From NCBI RefSeq assembly GCF_001984175.1, contig NZ_MTQP01000068.1:62001-126000 (forward strand): DNA of 64,000 bases, read 5' to 3'. The notes beneath the pieces were generated by a model, which ran no database searches, had not been told where the DNA came from, and saw nothing but the letters and a program-made list of their open reading frames with translations. Made by a program: the position numbers and the translations under genes. Source of the DNA: Saccharothrix sp. ALI-22-I. GTDB lineage: Bacteria; Actinomycetota; Actinomycetes; Mycobacteriales; Pseudonocardiaceae. The number at the start of each line of letters is the position of its first letter. Positions within the stretch are counted from its first letter, which is position 1. Shown one piece after another: positions 61,796 through 64,000 of the stretch.

Positions 61796-62590
61796 TTAGC
61801 GGTGGCGGTGGCCGATGGGGACTACGAGGGGGGTGCCGGCTACTGGGTCGGTGACGACTCGGGCGTCAAGGCCGAAGACCTCCAGGAGGTTGGATTCGGT
61901 CAGGACGTCGGAGGGGGAGCCCTCCACGATGATGCGGCCGTCTTTCATGGCGACCAGGCGGTCGGCGTAGCGGGCGGCGAGGTTGAGGTCGTGGAGGACC
62001 ATGACGACGGTCCGCGCGTGCTCGCGGTGCAGGCGTTGCACGAGGTCGAGCACGTCGATCTGGTGGGCCAGGTCCAGGTAGGTCGTCGGCTCGTCCAGCA
62101 GGAGCAGGTCGGTGCCCTGGGCCAGCGCCATGGAGATCCACGCCCGCTGCCGTTGCCCGCCGGACAGCTCGTCCACGGTCCGGTCGGCCAAGTCCGCCAT
62201 GGCCGTCATCTCCAGGGCCTCCGTCACGGCCGCCTCGTCGTCCGGCGACCACTGCCGGTACCAGGCCTGGTGCGGGTGCCTGCCGCGCGCCACGAGCTCG
62301 GCCACGGTCAGCCCCTCGGGCGCCTGCGGCGACTGCGGCAGCATCGCCAGCACCTTCGCCACCTCACGCGTGGGCGTGCGGTCGATGCGCTTGCCGTCCA
62401 GCACCACCGCGCCCGCCCGGGCGGGCAGCAGCCGTCCCAGGGCCCGCAGCAACGTCGACTTGCCGCACCCGTTGGGCCCGATCACCGCCGTCACCGAACC
62501 GGACAGCACGTCCAGATCGAGGTCGGACACCACCAGCCGCTCCCCGTACCCGACGGACAGCGACTGGGCCTGGAGCCGAACAGCGGTCAT
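61796..62590 (-). CDS. Iron-siderophore ABC transporter ATP-binding protein (FecE type)
   Basis: A 264-residue ATPase of the FepC/FecE family: Walker A GPNGCGKST near residue 40, AMLPQSPQAPEGLTVAELVARGRHPH (Q-loop and family-specific segment), signature LSGGQRQRAWISMALAQ near 140, Walker B LLLLDEPTTYLD, and H-loop VLHDLNLAARY. It energises import of ferric siderophores. The ATG overlaps the upstream permease stop (ATGA). Its stop codon abuts the 22-bp repeat array. Confidence 0.95.
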   Translation of the reverse strand: MTAVRLQAQSLSVGYGERLVVSDLDLDVLSGSVTAVIGPNGCGKSTLLRALGRLLPARAGAVVLDGKRIDRTPTREVAKVLAMLPQSPQAPEGLTVAELVARGRHPHQAWYRQWSPDDEAAVTEALEMTAMADLADRTVDELSGGQRQRAWISMALAQGTDLLLLDEPTTYLDLAHQIDVLDLVQRLHREHARTVVMVLHDLNLAARYADRLVAMKDGRIIVEGSPSDVLTESNLLEVFGLDARVVTDPVAGTPLVVPIGHRHR

Positions 62591-63666
62591 ACCCGTGCCT
62601 CCCGGCGGCTGCGGACGAGCAGGTACATCAGATAGGGCGCGCCGAGCACCGCGGTCACCACGCCGACCGGCAGTTCGAACCCGCCGAACGCCAGCCGCGC
62701 GACCAGGTCCGACACCACGACCAGCAGCCCGCCGACGACGGCCGACCCGAGCAGCGGCGGCGTGGCGGTGCCGGCCAGCCGCAACGCGATCTGAGGTGAC
62801 GCCAGCGCCACGAAAGCCACCGGACCGGCAGCGGCCGTGGCCACGGCGGCCAGCACGACGGCCAGCAACAGCATCACGCTGCGCGCGCCGTTGAGCCGCA
62901 CCCCGAGCCCGCGCACGGTGTCGTCGTCGAACTGGAGCGCACCCAGCAGCCGGGCCCCGATCAGAGCCGCCGGAATCAGCAGCGCCAGCGCCAGCCCGAC
63001 CGGCACGACGTGCTCCCACCCGCGCCCGTTGAGGCTGCCGGTGATCCACACGATCGCCCGCGACGCGTCCGTCACGTCACCGACCGTCAGCAGGTAGTGG
63101 GTGAAGTTGCCCGCCACCGCCGACACACCGATGCCCACGAGCACCAGCCGGAACCCCTCGATCCCCTGCCGCCACGCCAGCCCGTAGACCAAGAGCCCGG
63201 CCAGCAGCCCGCCGGCGAGGCTCGCCAACGGCACCCCGACCCGCGACAACGTCCCGTCGACCGCGCCGAGCGACCCGGCGAACGTGATCACGCTGACCGC
63301 ACCGGCCCCCGCACCCCACGTGACGCCCAGGATGTCCGGGCTCGCCAACGCGTTGCGCGCGATCGTCTGGAAGACCGCCCCCGCGACACCGAGCGCCGCG
63401 CCGACGAACAGGCCGGTCAACGCCCTGGGCAGGCGCAGGTCGAGCACGATGAACCGCTGCCCCCGCGGCCCTCCGCCCATGAGCACGTCGAACACCTGAC
63501 CCAGTGGGATCGGGAAGTCACCCCGCGCCACGCTGACCGCCGCCGCGAGCACCATCAGCCCCAGCCCGACGACCACCACGACGAACGGCCGCCACCGCAG
63601 CGGCCCGGACACCGGTCCGATCCGGAACCCCTTGGCCGGCAGCCCCTTCGCCGGCGACCCCGTCAC
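62587..63666 (-). CDS. Iron-siderophore ABC transporter permease (FecD type)
   Basis: A 359-residue BtuC/FecCD permease with about ten spans. RLPRALTGLFVGAALGVAGAVFQT near residue 75 and GPVAFVALASPQIALRLAG near 265 are typical; the ATPase-docking Gly-rich turn follows. The GTG at 63666 overlaps the upstream permease stop (GTGA); longer readings would lie inside that gene. About 30 extra N-terminal residues precede the first span. Confidence 0.93.
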   Translation of the reverse strand: MTGSPAKGLPAKGFRIGPVSGPLRWRPFVVVVVGLGLMVLAAAVSVARGDFPIPLGQVFDVLMGGGPRGQRFIVLDLRLPRALTGLFVGAALGVAGAVFQTIARNALASPDILGVTWGAGAGAVSVITFAGSLGAVDGTLSRVGVPLASLAGGLLAGLLVYGLAWRQGIEGFRLVLVGIGVSAVAGNFTHYLLTVGDVTDASRAIVWITGSLNGRGWEHVVPVGLALALLIPAALIGARLLGALQFDDDTVRGLGVRLNGARSVMLLLAVVLAAVATAAAGPVAFVALASPQIALRLAGTATPPLLGSAVVGGLLVVVSDLVARLAFGGFELPVGVVTAVLGAPYLMYLLVRSRREARV

Positions 63667-64000
63667 AGCTTCACCAGCTTCCGCCGCCGCACCAAGGCGA
63701 CGAAGAACGGCGCGCCGACCAGGGCCATCACCACACCGACCTCCAGCTCGCCCGGCCTGGTCACCACCCGTCCGATGACGTCCGCGACCAGCAGCACGAT
63801 CGCGCCGATCACCCCCGAGAACGGCAGCAGCCACCGGTAGTCCGGCCCGGTCAACGCCCGCGCCGCGTGCGGCACGACCAGACCGAGGAACCCGATCGGC
63901 CCGCACACCGCCACCGCGCCGCCCACGAGCAACGTGGTCGCGACCACGCCCACGACCCGCGTCAACGCCACCCGCTGCCCCAGCGACCGCGCCACGTCGT
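63663..64000 (-). CDS. Iron-siderophore ABC transporter permease, C-terminal part (window edge)
   Basis: The C-terminal about 112 residues of a second FecCD-type permease; the N-terminus is outside the window. GPIGFLGLVVPHAARALTG is the family segment corresponding to the ATPase-facing helix, followed by spans ending in GELEVGVVMALVGAPFFVALVRRRK. It is the partner of the FecD-type subunit and the more upstream gene of the operon. Confidence 0.92.
   Translation of the reverse strand, partial: DVARSLGQRVALTRVVGVVATTLLVGGAVAVCGPIGFLGLVVPHAARALTGPDYRWLLPFSGVIGAIVLLVADVIGRVVTRPGELEVGVVMALVGAPFFVALVRRRKLVKL

Overview
The window is high-GC, densely coded DNA with many GTG starts and 4-bp start/stop overlaps. 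That fits an actinomycete, most likely of the Pseudonocardiales (Saccharothrix, Actinosynnema or Lentzea type); this placement is inferred from gene content and style, not from a marker gene. The backbone matches the Mycobacterium tuberculosis block Rv3579c-Rv3596c: an lpqE-like lipoprotein, radA, carD, ispD, ispF, cysS and rlmB at 24.7-32.7 kb, then a membrane protein, carbonic anhydrase, mutY, an alpha/beta hydrolase, mhuD and clpC at 50.9-60.5 kb. The two halves are separated by about 18 kb of accessory genes, and disA, which usually follows radA, is missing from its place.

Layout. 0-3.6 kb: end of a sugar ABC operon with a GH4 glycosidase and an N-acetylglucosamine-kinase-like ATPase. 3.9-9 kb: SGNH hydrolase, a large SARP/AfsR-type regulator and a divergent ADP-ribosylglycohydrolase. 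9.2-10.2 kb: an 18-bp triple repeat and a probable regulator remnant. 10.2-15 kb: a flavin electron-transfer operon (ferric-reductase-like membrane protein, FMN-binding protein, ApbE) divergent from an OmpR-type two-component system, with a perfect 24-bp palindrome between them. 15-18.6 kb: a secreted VWA protein and an ECF sigma/DGPF pair. 18.8 kb: tRNA-Thr. 19-24.7 kb: ThrE-type exporter and trehalose genes, including an OtsB-GH15 fusion. 24.7-32.7 kb: first half of the conserved block. 33-50.9 kb: MBOAT acyltransferase, MFS transporter, diguanylate cyclase, zinc ABC transporter, MsiK-type ATPase, a histidine phosphatase beside a Phd/VapC toxin-antitoxin pair, a maltose-type ABC operon with two LacI regulators, an APH-type kinase and an internally deleted LLM oxidoreductase. 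50.9-60.5 kb: second half of the conserved block. 60.8-64 kb: iron-box-controlled ferric reductase-like protein and the end of a siderophore ABC operon.

How the parts connect. LacI-type operators of one pattern lie in front of the maltose-type operon, in front of its LacI regulator and 5 kb away in front of msiK, so one regulator probably couples permease and ATPase supply. A DasR-like site near msiK and another by the second LacI gene suggest an additional amino-sugar input. Two overlapping iron boxes and a ClgR-like box share the region between fhuF-like and clpC genes.

The most unusual observations are a 46-residue antitoxin tail duplicated onto a histidine phosphatase, a family of 22-bp repeats in two intergenic arrays, at least three further dispersed repeats, the 24-bp palindrome, and several rearranged genes. 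No rRNA, prophage, insertion sequence or CRISPR array was seen.
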